A stretch of 7,305 bases of DNA. Source: Croceicoccus sp. (lineage in GTDB: Bacteria > Pseudomonadota > Alphaproteobacteria > Sphingomonadales > Sphingomonadaceae). The stretch covers positions 1 through 7,305 of the forward strand of contig JAPYSD010000170.1 in the NCBI GenBank assembly GCA_029936705.1, given 5' to 3'. Under the pieces are notes generated by a model. It did no database searches and was not told the origin of the DNA. It saw only the letters and a program-made list of their open reading frames with translations. A program made the position numbers and the translations under genes. Positions 1 through 5,991 of the stretch are shown one piece after another; positions within the stretch are counted from its first letter, which is position 1, and each line of letters begins with the position of its first letter.

Positions 1-615
1 GGTGAGCACTCCGCCATCGCGCGCGATCAAGGGAAAGACATGCCCCGGCGTGACGATATCCTCACGCCCCTTGGAGGCATCGATCGCGACGCTGATCGTA
101 CGGGCGCGGTCCGCTGCGCTGATGCCGGTCGTCACGCCCTGGCGAGCCTCGATCGAGGTCGTGAAGGCGGTTTCATGGCGCGTGCGGTTATTGCGGCTCA
201 TCAGTTCGAGGCCGAGCTGCTCGACGCGGCCGCGGGCGAGGGCCAGGCATATGAGACCGCGGCCATGCGTCGCCATGAAATTGATCGCGGAAGGTGTGGC
301 CATCTGCGCAGGGATCACGAGATCGCCTTCATTTTCCCGGTCCTCGTCATCGACCAGGATGAACATGCGGCCGTTACGCGCCTCGTCGATAATCTCTTCA
401 GGCGAGGCGATCACATTGCGGTCGCTGTTCGAGCGCAGAAACAGGTCGAGCTTGGACAAGGTCTCTGCGGTTGGATTCCAGTTCGGTTCGTCGCAGTCAC
501 GCAAACTGTTGGCGTGAAGGCCGGCCGCGCGCGCAATCGCGCTTTTCGTCATTCGGCCGGAACCGACCAGTTCGCCGATGCGGCCTTTGATTCCGCTAAG
601 ATCTGAAGTGCTCAT
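1..615 (-). CDS. ribB: HTH-domain-headed 3,4-dihydroxy-2-butanone-4-phosphate synthase (RibB), 3' end cut by window
   Basis: This cytosolic enzyme of riboflavin synthesis converts ribulose 5-phosphate to 3,4-dihydroxy-2-butanone 4-phosphate plus formate. The frame is open from ATG at 615 to the left edge (205 codons, no stop), so the C-terminus is missing. Residues about 69-205 match the RibB fold: the acidic loop VDDEDRENEGDL (88-99, with the metal/catalytic acids E94 and E96), THGRGLICL (116-124), RHETAFT (146-152), EARQGVTTGISAADR (156-170) and TPGHVFPL (189-196). The catalytic GHTEA histidine expected just after residue 205 lies outside the window. Residues about 8-62 are extra compared with E. 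coli RibB and read as a Cro/C1-type helix-turn-helix (MTKSAIARAAGLHANSLRD, then NPTAETLSKLDLFL). No clear Shine-Dalgarno precedes the ATG, but starting later would cut the HTH. A second, GTP cyclohydrolase II-like domain beyond the edge cannot be excluded. The RibB identity is secure. DNA binding by the HTH is inferred. Confidence 0.95.
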   Translation of the reverse strand, partial: MSTSDLSGIKGRIGELVGSGRMTKSAIARAAGLHANSLRDCDEPNWNPTAETLSKLDLFLRSNSDRNVIASPEEIIDEARNGRMFILVDDEDRENEGDLVIPAQMATPSAINFMATHGRGLICLALARGRVEQLGLELMSRNNRTRHETAFTTSIEARQGVTTGISAADRARTISVAIDASKGREDIVTPGHVFPLIARDGGVLT

Positions 616-704
616 GCCGGGGCTGTGTCACACTCTAATGTGCGATGCAACCGCGATGTGATGATGCGGCCAAGTGTGCCGGCGAATGGGAGATTTCCGC
701 GCAA
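616..704 (-). promoter_or_regulatory. ribB upstream region, promoter presumed but not resolved
   Basis: This short stretch separates the terminator of the upstream microgene from the ribB ATG, so ribB probably starts its own transcript here. I could not find a convincing -35/-10 pair. There is an interrupted palindrome, GTGTcACAC, at 625-633, a plausible operator for an HTH protein and perhaps for the RibB HTH itself. The sequence is too short for an FMN riboswitch and lacks its conserved signature, so any riboflavin control would have to work another way. Confidence 0.35.
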
Positions 705-739
705 CCAAAGAAAAACCCCGCCCGTTAAAAGGGCGGGGT
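705..739 (-). terminator. Strong intrinsic terminator of the 24-codon gene
   Basis: Reading the minus strand, ACCCCGCCC (739-731) pairs perfectly with GGGCGGGGT (723-715) around a 7-nt loop. The 9-bp stem, almost all G-C, is followed by TTTTCTTTGG, a good U-tract. The plus strand has no U-tract after the hairpin, so it works in the minus direction. It lies 19 nt beyond the stop codon of the 24-codon ORF and should separate that transcript from ribB. Confidence 0.85.
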
Positions 740-758
740 CGGTCTTCTAACGATCCGA

Positions 759-833
759 TCAACGGGTCGTGTAGAGACCCCAGATCAGTTCGATCAGACC
801 GCGACCAGCGGTATTGGGCTTACGATTGCGCAT
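759..833 (-). CDS. 24-residue cationic microprotein, unknown function
   Basis: ATG at 833 to TGA at 761-759 encodes 24 residues. The N-terminal half is basic and polar (MRNRKPNTAGRG). The C-terminal half is hydrophobic with a single acid (LIELIWGLYTTR), giving a net charge near +4 and the look of a short amphipathic, possibly membrane-touching helix. Three things argue that it is real. A textbook GGAGG lies 6 nt before the ATG, a perfect CtrA-type box lies about 50 nt upstream, and a strong intrinsic terminator follows 19 nt after the stop. It begins 48 nt after the stop of the EAL gene and could also be read from that transcript. I do not recognise a family. Alternatives are a leader peptide, a type I toxin-like peptide, or an incidental ORF in a small RNA. 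It is too short for default gene callers. Confidence 0.6.
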   Translation of the reverse strand: MRNRKPNTAGRGLIELIWGLYTTR

Positions 834-836
834 GTT

Positions 837-860
837 AGGCCTCCAGTTACTGAGGCCTCC
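837..860 (-). repeat. Tandem GGAGGCCT repeat carrying the Shine-Dalgarno
   Basis: On the minus strand GGAGGCCT occurs at 860-853 and again at 844-837, separated by 8 nt (CAGTAACT). The second copy supplies the ribosome binding site of the 24-codon ORF. The core AGGCCT is its own reverse complement, so the two copies can also pair as a hairpin (AGGCCTC with GAGGCCT) that would hide the Shine-Dalgarno. The repeat is seen directly. A role in translational control is inferred and depends on whether the transcript starts upstream of 860. Confidence 0.6.
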
Positions 861-880
861 CTGTTAACCCTAAAACGATA

Positions 881-896
881 GTTAATAAAGAGTTAA
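881..896 (-). promoter_or_regulatory. CtrA-type binding box, TTAA-N7-TTAAC
   Basis: The minus strand reads TTAACTCTTTATTAAC, an exact match to the full CtrA consensus TTAA-N7-TTAAC. CtrA is the alphaproteobacterial cell-cycle response regulator, and its boxes commonly overlie the -35 region of target promoters. Here the start would fall around 850-865, just ahead of the 24-codon ORF. The box overlaps the final codons and TAA stop of the EAL gene. I found no other full match on either strand of the window. No clear -10 follows; TAGGGT at 872-867 is the nearest candidate and is poor. Binding is predicted, not shown. Confidence 0.6.
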
Positions 897-3200
897 TTTC
901 CGCGGTTCGCAATTTTCTCCCGCATCCAGCATCGAAAGCAATTCGGATATGCGCATCGGGCGTCCGTAAAGGAAACCCTGGCCTATGACGCAGCCGAGCG
1001 AGAGCAGGAGATCCTGCTCCGTTTCTGTCTCGATCCCCTCGGCGACCAGACGCATTCCGGCCTTGCGCGCGGTGTCATTCAGGGCACGAATCACGATGCG
1101 CGCACGCTCGTTGTGCTGGGCGAGGGTGACGAAGCTGCGATCGATCTTGATTTCGTCGCATGGCAGACCGACGAGCAGCGAGAGATTGGCTTCCCCGGTC
1201 CCGAAATCGTCGAGCGAGACGTGAAATCCGTTGGCTTGGAGGATCTCCAGATTGCGCGCCGCCGTCCGGAAGTCCTCGATCTTGGCGGTCTCGGTAATCT
1301 CGATCGTGATCGCCTGCGGCCGCCCGCCACCCGCCGCCACATTGTCGCAGATCAGCGCGATGAAATCGTGCTCGGCGAGAAGCGTGGCGGAAATGTTTAC
1401 GGAGATACGCGCGCCCGCATTCAATGCCACGTTCGCCGACCGGGCAGCCAGTCGCAGCGTATGCGCGGTCAGCGGCTTGAGTCGGCCGGCCTTCTCGATG
1501 AAGGGAATGAATTCGGACGGGCTGATCTCTCCGCGTTGGGGGTGCTTCCAGCGCACCAGCGCCTCGGCCCCGACCACGTGACCGCTTTCCAGAAGGCATT
1601 GCGGCTGAAACAGCAGATAGATGTGCTGGTGGGCGATCGCGTGATCCAGCGAGGAGTGAAGGGACAGCTGCCAATCCGTATCCGAACCGCCCTGTTCGCT
1701 GACCAGCGCCATCCTCGACGCTCGTTTAAGAGCCGTTTCCGCCGCGACGATCGTCGCGCTGATGGCCTGGCGCGGCTTGGTGATCTCGTTGTCCAGAATG
1801 CCGAACGCGCAGGAGAAGTCGAGTGTCCGTTCCCCTACGCGCAGGGGCGCACCGGCAAGCGCGAGCAACCCGGTGATGTGGCTTTTCGCGTGCTCCATCT
1901 CGTCGAACCAGGCGAAATGCCCTGTCGAGTCCGTGTAGATCCGCGTGTCGCTGCCGACGGCCAGGCGCTGCGATATCTGTTGGATGAAGCTGCCATGGAG
2001 CGACGGTTCGAGGCTGGCGAGGATTTCCTCGAAGTTCTCGACCTTGGCGACGACGAGCCGGCCGGTGGATTTTGCAAAATCCTCCTGCAGGGTATGAAAG
2101 TTCGCCAGGCCGGATACGGCGTCGATACCGGCAGCTCGTTCCCGCCAGTTGCTCCGGATGCGGATAGCGGCATAGATGGCAAGAAGCGTGTAGACCATGC
2201 CGGTCGGGAGCAGCCGATCGAACTCAGCAGCGACGAAAGGCGCCGCCAGAGAGGCCACTACGATCAGGAAATAGGCAAATCGGCGTGGCTGCTTGGACAG
2301 AGAGGCAGCCGCCAGCAACATGATGCCGAACGCAGCGAAGGGGTAATACCAGTCGACCTTCAGCAGGCTTCTGGACATGAGGGTTTCCGCCGCAATGATA
2401 CCCACCATCGCGCTCGGCATCGACTTGGTGCGCGGGGTGATGATCAGTGCTGAATTACCATTTCGGGGAACGGCGATGACAATCCGTTTTCCTTCGATCG
2501 TTGTTGGATCAACCTCGTTTCTTTCGATCGAACTCAGCGTAACGGTCGGGATCGAACTTGGCATGAAACGGAAATCAATGGGATAGGGAGCGTCTGGAAT
2601 GGCATCTTCGCTCACCAATGCCACCCCGAGTGTCGGCAAGGTACCGTCATTCGTAGTAAAGTGGTCTGCCGCCTCGAATACAAATCCCGTCAAGGATGTC
2701 CGGTTCGCGTCGACTGCCTCTCCGTCCACAGGTAGATAAGCATTGCGGGAAAAAGATAGCGTCTCTTGAGCGGAAATATTGGTCTGCGGTTTATCCGCAG
2801 TAATCTGACCCGCTATGGCAGGCCACGCGACGACGACGCGTGCAGTAGCCTGGCGGATAGCATTTCGTAGCGCTGGTATCCCTGGATCGTCTTCCGGAAA
2901 GCGACCCTCGAACACAATGAGCTTCGGATTCATCCGGTCGAGAGCGGCGATCGCGGCTGCTTCTCGTTCCGCGACCGAGTCTTTTTTCCCAACCTCCCGA
3001 TCCGTAGTCACGAGCACGATATCACCCGACACCGGGCGCGACATCAATCGCGAGACGAGTACCCGCGGCATTTCATCGATCAGCTTGGGGATGTCGAGGA
3101 CGAACAGCACGACGATCGCAGCCGCCAGCGACAGGAGGACCTGTGACAACCGGCGTTGGGTTCTCGGCTCCAGCCGAAAGCGGGGTACGTGCGCGCGCAT
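882..3200 (-). CDS. CHASE2-degenerate GGDEF-EAL membrane protein, probable c-di-GMP phosphodiesterase
   Basis: This 772-residue inner-membrane protein probably hydrolyses cyclic di-GMP in response to a periplasmic signal. In order: a membrane anchor (about 19-37); a CHASE2-like sensor (about 45-280); three membrane segments (about 284-302, 309-326, 331-347); a GGDEF remnant (about 355-500) that begins with DAVSGLANFHTL but has GHFAWF (427-432) where the signature should be, so cyclase activity is unlikely; and an EAL domain (about 510-760). The EAL residues needed for metal binding and catalysis are visible: EALVR (546-550), N602, E634, DDFGTG (664-669), K685, E721 and Q741. After DDFGTG the usual aromatic-Ser-Ser is Glu-Ala-Asn, a mild departure in loop 6. 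The ATG at 3200 has AGGGG 4 nt upstream. It follows the OmpA lipoprotein gene by about 105 bp. The degenerate GGDEF may act as a GTP-binding regulatory module (inference). Confidence 0.9.
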   Translation of the reverse strand: MRAHVPRFRLEPRTQRRLSQVLLSLAAAIVVLFVLDIPKLIDEMPRVLVSRLMSRPVSGDIVLVTTDREVGKKDSVAEREAAAIAALDRMNPKLIVFEGRFPEDDPGIPALRNAIRQATARVVVAWPAIAGQITADKPQTNISAQETLSFSRNAYLPVDGEAVDANRTSLTGFVFEAADHFTTNDGTLPTLGVALVSEDAIPDAPYPIDFRFMPSSIPTVTLSSIERNEVDPTTIEGKRIVIAVPRNGNSALIITPRTKSMPSAMVGIIAAETLMSRSLLKVDWYYPFAAFGIMLLAAASLSKQPRRFAYFLIVVASLAAPFVAAEFDRLLPTGMVYTLLAIYAAIRIRSNWRERAAGIDAVSGLANFHTLQEDFAKSTGRLVVAKVENFEEILASLEPSLHGSFIQQISQRLAVGSDTRIYTDSTGHFAWFDEMEHAKSHITGLLALAGAPLRVGERTLDFSCAFGILDNEITKPRQAISATIVAAETALKRASRMALVSEQGGSDTDWQLSLHSSLDHAIAHQHIYLLFQPQCLLESGHVVGAEALVRWKHPQRGEISPSEFIPFIEKAGRLKPLTAHTLRLAARSANVALNAGARISVNISATLLAEHDFIALICDNVAAGGGRPQAITIEITETAKIEDFRTAARNLEILQANGFHVSLDDFGTGEANLSLLVGLPCDEIKIDRSFVTLAQHNERARIVIRALNDTARKAGMRLVAEGIETETEQDLLLSLGCVIGQGFLYGRPMRISELLSMLDAGENCEPRKLTLY

Positions 3201-3305
3201 CGGTCCCCTGCTAGCATAGGATAGTTAAAAGTTCGCTGCCATCGAGTGTGTAAGGCAACGAGCTTTGCCAGCGATCAGACCGCATATCTTAGCGATATGG
3301 ATTCC
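3201..3305 (-). promoter_or_regulatory. Intergenic region before the EAL gene, with a small hairpin
   Basis: This stretch lies between the lipoprotein stop and the EAL start. A perfect 6-bp inverted repeat with a 5-nt loop, CATATC-TTAGC-GATATG, is at 3283-3299, and a weaker GGCAA/TTGCC pair is at 3254-3269. Neither is followed by a U-tract, so they are not convincing terminators. A single TTAAC half-site lies near 3220-3230 without a partner at the CtrA spacing. I see no reliable -35/-10 pair. The EAL gene could be read through from the lipoprotein or have its own promoter here. Confidence 0.35.
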
Positions 3306-3977
3306 CTATCGCGTGACGCTCGTATCCGCGGCAGGATTGGGTTCGCCAGCCTCATCCTCACCGACAAGCGGGGCAGTGTCGTCAGCCTCTTCTTCCGGCG
3401 GCACTTCGACCGTAATTTCGACCCGCCGGTTGGCGGCGCGGCCTTCCTCATTGGGTTCGCCGTCGGGCATGGCATTCGGCTCGATGGGGTTTTGCTCACC
3501 CAGGGCGATTATCTTTATCCTGTCGCTATTTGCGCCCAGTTCTTCAAGCATGTCGCCAACCGCTTCGGCCCGCCGGCGCGAGGCACGGATATTGGCTTCG
3601 TCGCTTCCGCTGGAGTCCGAATGGCCGCGCAGGACGATCGGTCCGCCTTCGCCGAATTGCTCGCTGTCGATGATTTGCTGGATCTTCGATTTCGCGTCTT
3701 CGCCAAGCTCGCTGCCACCTTCGCCAAACCCGATGGTGACCTTCAGCGGTTCCAGAGGCGGGTCGGCAATCGGCCTTGCATCCATGTCCGAGCGCAGGAT
3801 CGACGTCGACTCGATATCCGTTTCTTCCGCCGGAACAGGGTTAAGATCGACAGGCGTGCTTGTTTCTTCGGTCTCCGGCGCGGCAGGCTCGGGCGCATTG
3901 CAGGCGGACAGCAGCAAGGCGGGAAGGGCGACGCCCCAGATGGTCATATAGGTCCTGGCGATCTGGCTCGCTTTCAT
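3306..3977 (-). CDS. OmpA-domain peptidoglycan-binding lipoprotein
   Basis: This 223-residue envelope protein is probably anchored in the outer membrane by a lipid and holds peptidoglycan through its OmpA C-terminal-type domain. The signal peptide ends in the lipobox LSAC with the lipidated Cys at 26. Residue +2 is Asn rather than Asp, which favours outer-membrane sorting. A Pro/Glu-rich linker (27-76) leads to the OmpA-like domain (about 78-192), with GHSDSSG (118-124, Asp121) and the NRRVEI motif (183-188), whose Asp and Arg contact diaminopimelate in this family. An acidic tail (193-223) extends beyond the domain. The ATG overlaps the antiporter stop by 4 nt (ATGA), and a strong AGGAGG lies about 10 nt upstream inside the antiporter gene, so translational coupling is likely. 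It resembles Pal/YiaD-type proteins, but the partner gene is not Tol. The family is secure and its specific role is unknown. Confidence 0.92.
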   Translation of the reverse strand: MKASQIARTYMTIWGVALPALLLSACNAPEPAAPETEETSTPVDLNPVPAEETDIESTSILRSDMDARPIADPPLEPLKVTIGFGEGGSELGEDAKSKIQQIIDSEQFGEGGPIVLRGHSDSSGSDEANIRASRRRAEAVGDMLEELGANSDRIKIIALGEQNPIEPNAMPDGEPNEEGRAANRRVEITVEVPPEEEADDTAPLVGEDEAGEPNPAADTSVTR

Positions 3978-5902
3978 GCGGGTTGCCCCTCCTCTCCTGG
4001 CGATTGCTCTGGCTTCTCGGGATTGTCACTGTCCGACTGCGATGCGGCAGGCTGTCCGTTCCGGGCCTGTACCTTGGCGCGCTTTTCCCGCTTCGACTGC
4101 ACCTTTTCGGTCACCGGGTCCTCTGGCGGCGAGTACGAGATGATGACGTCACCGGGACCGGGCGTCGGGCGCGAAGCATGGGTGAAGAAGCGCATGTTGC
4201 CCCCCTTCCTAAGCACCAGCACGAAGTCGGCGTCGTCCGGCAGCGCATCGCGGGCGCGGTCGAAGCCGAATTGTTCGGACAGGCGGGTCTTGCGGAATTC
4301 CCAGCCTTCCGCCTGCCGCTGGTGCATCTCTTCCATTCCGACGCCGGATTCGAACAGCGAGCGGCCCCTGATCGACGAGGGGAGGGCGCGCGGATCGTTG
4401 TGGTGGCTCGGCTCACCCAGCTGGTACACGGCATCGCGGCCGATCTCGGGTGCGAATTCGTTGCAGACCAGCGCGTTATACGCCTCGTTCTCGGTCGCTG
4501 CGACCATCACCTGGTATTGCGTCAGATCGAGCGAATGCTCGGTCGCCTCGGCCAGGATCTCACCGTGATAGGTGTCCAGGCCCTGCTGCCGCGCGCGCGA
4601 AAGACGCCACCAGCTGGTATCCGCCAGCGTGACCGGCACGTCGAGGTCGTCCAGTTCCTTGGCAAGCGCGATCGACCACGGGGTCGCGCCGACCAGCAGC
4701 AGGCCCGGTGTCGACGACCCGGTAACGCCAAGCCAGCGGGCGACCGGTGCCATCGTGAAGCCATGGGCGACGATGGTCGCGACGCATACCGCAAAGGACA
4801 GGCTGATCAGGATGGTACCATCGTCATAGCCAAGGTCCGATAGCCGCAAGGCGAACAGGCCCGAAATCGCGACCGCCACGATGCCTCGGGGTGCGATCCA
4901 GGCAAGGAAGAGCCGCTCGTTCCACGGGATCTTTGAAAACGCGAGGCTGAGCAGCACCGTTGCCGGGCGCACCATGAACAGGATGGCCAGCAGGAACAGG
5001 GTGAACTGCCACTCCAGCAGTCGCAGCGTCTCGTAATCCAGCTGCGCGGACAGCAGGATGAAGATGCCGGATACGAGGATGACGGCGACATTCTGCTTGA
5101 ACGGATGGATGTCTCGCAGCGAATCCACGTTCATGTTGGCAAGCGCGACACCCATCAGGGTCACGGCGACCAGGCCGGTTTCCTGCTGGATCAGGTTCGA
5201 GATGACGAACAGGCCGACCACGAAGACCAGCAGCACCGGCGCCTTCAGATATTCGGGCACCAGACCGCGCGGAAAGCTCCACGCGATCACCCACGCCGCC
5301 GCATAGCCAAGGACTGCTGCCGCCAACGAAGCGAAGATCAGCGCGGGAACCACGTCGAACAAGGTCGCGCCGTCAGCCGAGGCGCGGAAATATTCATAGG
5401 CCAGCACGGCGCACATCGCGCCAAACGGGTCGTTGACGATTGCTTCCCATTTCAGGATCGCGGCCGGGCGCGGCGCGACGCTGGATTGCCGCAGCAGCGG
5501 CAGGACCACGGTCGGACCCGTTACGACGAGGATGCCCGCGAAAAGGATGGCGACCGGCCAGACCAGCCCGGCGATATAGTAGCAGGCCAGCGACCCGGCG
5601 ACCCATCCGATCGGCACGCCAAAGACCACCAGGCGCCACACCGCGCTGCCGGTTCGTCGCAATTCGCGGAAATCGAGGCTGAGGCCGCCTTCGAACAGGA
5701 TCAGGGCGACGCCGATCGAGATCATGGGTTCCAGCAATTCGCCGAAGGCATGATGCGGATCGATGATGTTGAGGATCGGCCCGGCCATGAAGCCGGCGAT
5801 CAGCATCAGCACGATCGCAGGCCAGCCCGTGCGCCATGCAATCCATTGCGCACCTATACCCAGCACCCCGACGAGTGCGATTACAATTGCCTGTTCTTCC
5901 AT
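3974..5902 (-). CDS. CPA1/NhaP-type cation:proton antiporter with C-terminal TrkA-N/RCK-like domain
   Basis: This inner-membrane antiporter exchanges Na+ or K+ for protons and serves pH and salt homeostasis. With the ATG at 5902 it has 642 residues. Residues 1-395 hold about a dozen membrane segments and CPA1 landmarks: LFEGGLSLDFREL (69-81), VTGPTVVLPLLR (127-138), the Asn-Asp pair in WEAIVNDPF (N157, D158) expected at the ion site, and APRGIVAVAISG (337-348). Residues about 398-500 resemble a TrkA-N/RCK Rossmann domain (GLLLVGATPWSIALAKEL), but the glycine motif is poor. About 540-592 look RCK-C-like, and a charged, disordered tail (592-642) closes the protein. The frame is open to a TTG at 5941 and another ATG at 5923. 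I chose 5902 because MEEQAIVIALVG leads straight into the first helix; no start has a strong Shine-Dalgarno. It overlaps the OmpA lipoprotein gene. Substrate cannot be told from sequence. Confidence 0.92.
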   Translation of the reverse strand: MEEQAIVIALVGVLGIGAQWIAWRTGWPAIVLMLIAGFMAGPILNIIDPHHAFGELLEPMISIGVALILFEGGLSLDFRELRRTGSAVWRLVVFGVPIGWVAGSLACYYIAGLVWPVAILFAGILVVTGPTVVLPLLRQSSVAPRPAAILKWEAIVNDPFGAMCAVLAYEYFRASADGATLFDVVPALIFASLAAAVLGYAAAWVIAWSFPRGLVPEYLKAPVLLVFVVGLFVISNLIQQETGLVAVTLMGVALANMNVDSLRDIHPFKQNVAVILVSGIFILLSAQLDYETLRLLEWQFTLFLLAILFMVRPATVLLSLAFSKIPWNERLFLAWIAPRGIVAVAISGLFALRLSDLGYDDGTILISLSFAVCVATIVAHGFTMAPVARWLGVTGSSTPGLLLVGATPWSIALAKELDDLDVPVTLADTSWWRLSRARQQGLDTYHGEILAEATEHSLDLTQYQVMVAATENEAYNALVCNEFAPEIGRDAVYQLGEPSHHNDPRALPSSIRGRSLFESGVGMEEMHQRQAEGWEFRKTRLSEQFGFDRARDALPDDADFVLVLRKGGNMRFFTHASRPTPGPGDVIISYSPPEDPVTEKVQSKREKRAKVQARNGQPAASQSDSDNPEKPEQSPGEEGQPA

Positions 5903-5951
5903 GCCCGTCCGTTGCTGCCACATGTTGCGGCGTATTGGCAAACCCGTTCAA

Positions 5952-5980
5952 GGGAATGCCCCGCAGACCGGGGCGTTCCC
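5952..5980 (-). terminator. Possible terminator hairpin after the oxoprolinase gene
   Basis: A 12-position stem (5952-5963 with 5969-5980, loop CAGAC) lies 11 nt past the oxoprolinase stop and before the antiporter start. On the minus-strand transcript one position is a C-A mismatch and only TTGAAC follows, a weak U-tract. As a plus-strand RNA the same position is a G-U wobble and the stem is unbroken. It may be a weak terminator or a processing/stability hairpin at the 3' end of the oxoprolinase message. Confidence 0.4.
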
Positions 5981-5991
5981 CCGGGCGGCGT

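Noticed and set aside
616..714. Possible FMN riboswitch upstream of ribB
   Set aside because: The interval is under 100 nt and contains none of the conserved RFN-element segments. The GGGCGGGGT in the neighbouring hairpin belongs to the terminator.
1113..2453. 446-codon plus-strand open frame opposite the EAL gene
   Set aside because: It is antisense to a gene with clear domain motifs. The peptide is rich in Arg, Asp and Gly with no recognisable domain, as expected from the mirror frame of GC-rich coding DNA.
2215..2538. A 14-bp sequence, CGATCGAACTCAGC, present at 2215-2228 and 2525-2538
   Set aside because: Both copies lie inside the EAL coding sequence and are read in different frames. 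No flanking similarity extends them, so chance is the simplest explanation.
3201..3305. A second CtrA site before the EAL gene
   Set aside because: Only one TTAAC half-site is present. The partner TTAA is absent at the required 7-nt spacing.
3246..4568. 440-codon plus-strand open frame opposite the OmpA lipoprotein and antiporter
   Set aside because: It spans the ends of two well-supported minus-strand genes and shows no coherent domain. It is a shadow frame.
3974..5941. The longest antiporter frame, starting at TTG 5941
   Set aside because: It adds 13 residues of Arg/Gln-rich sequence before the first membrane helix and has no better ribosome binding site than the ATG at 5902.
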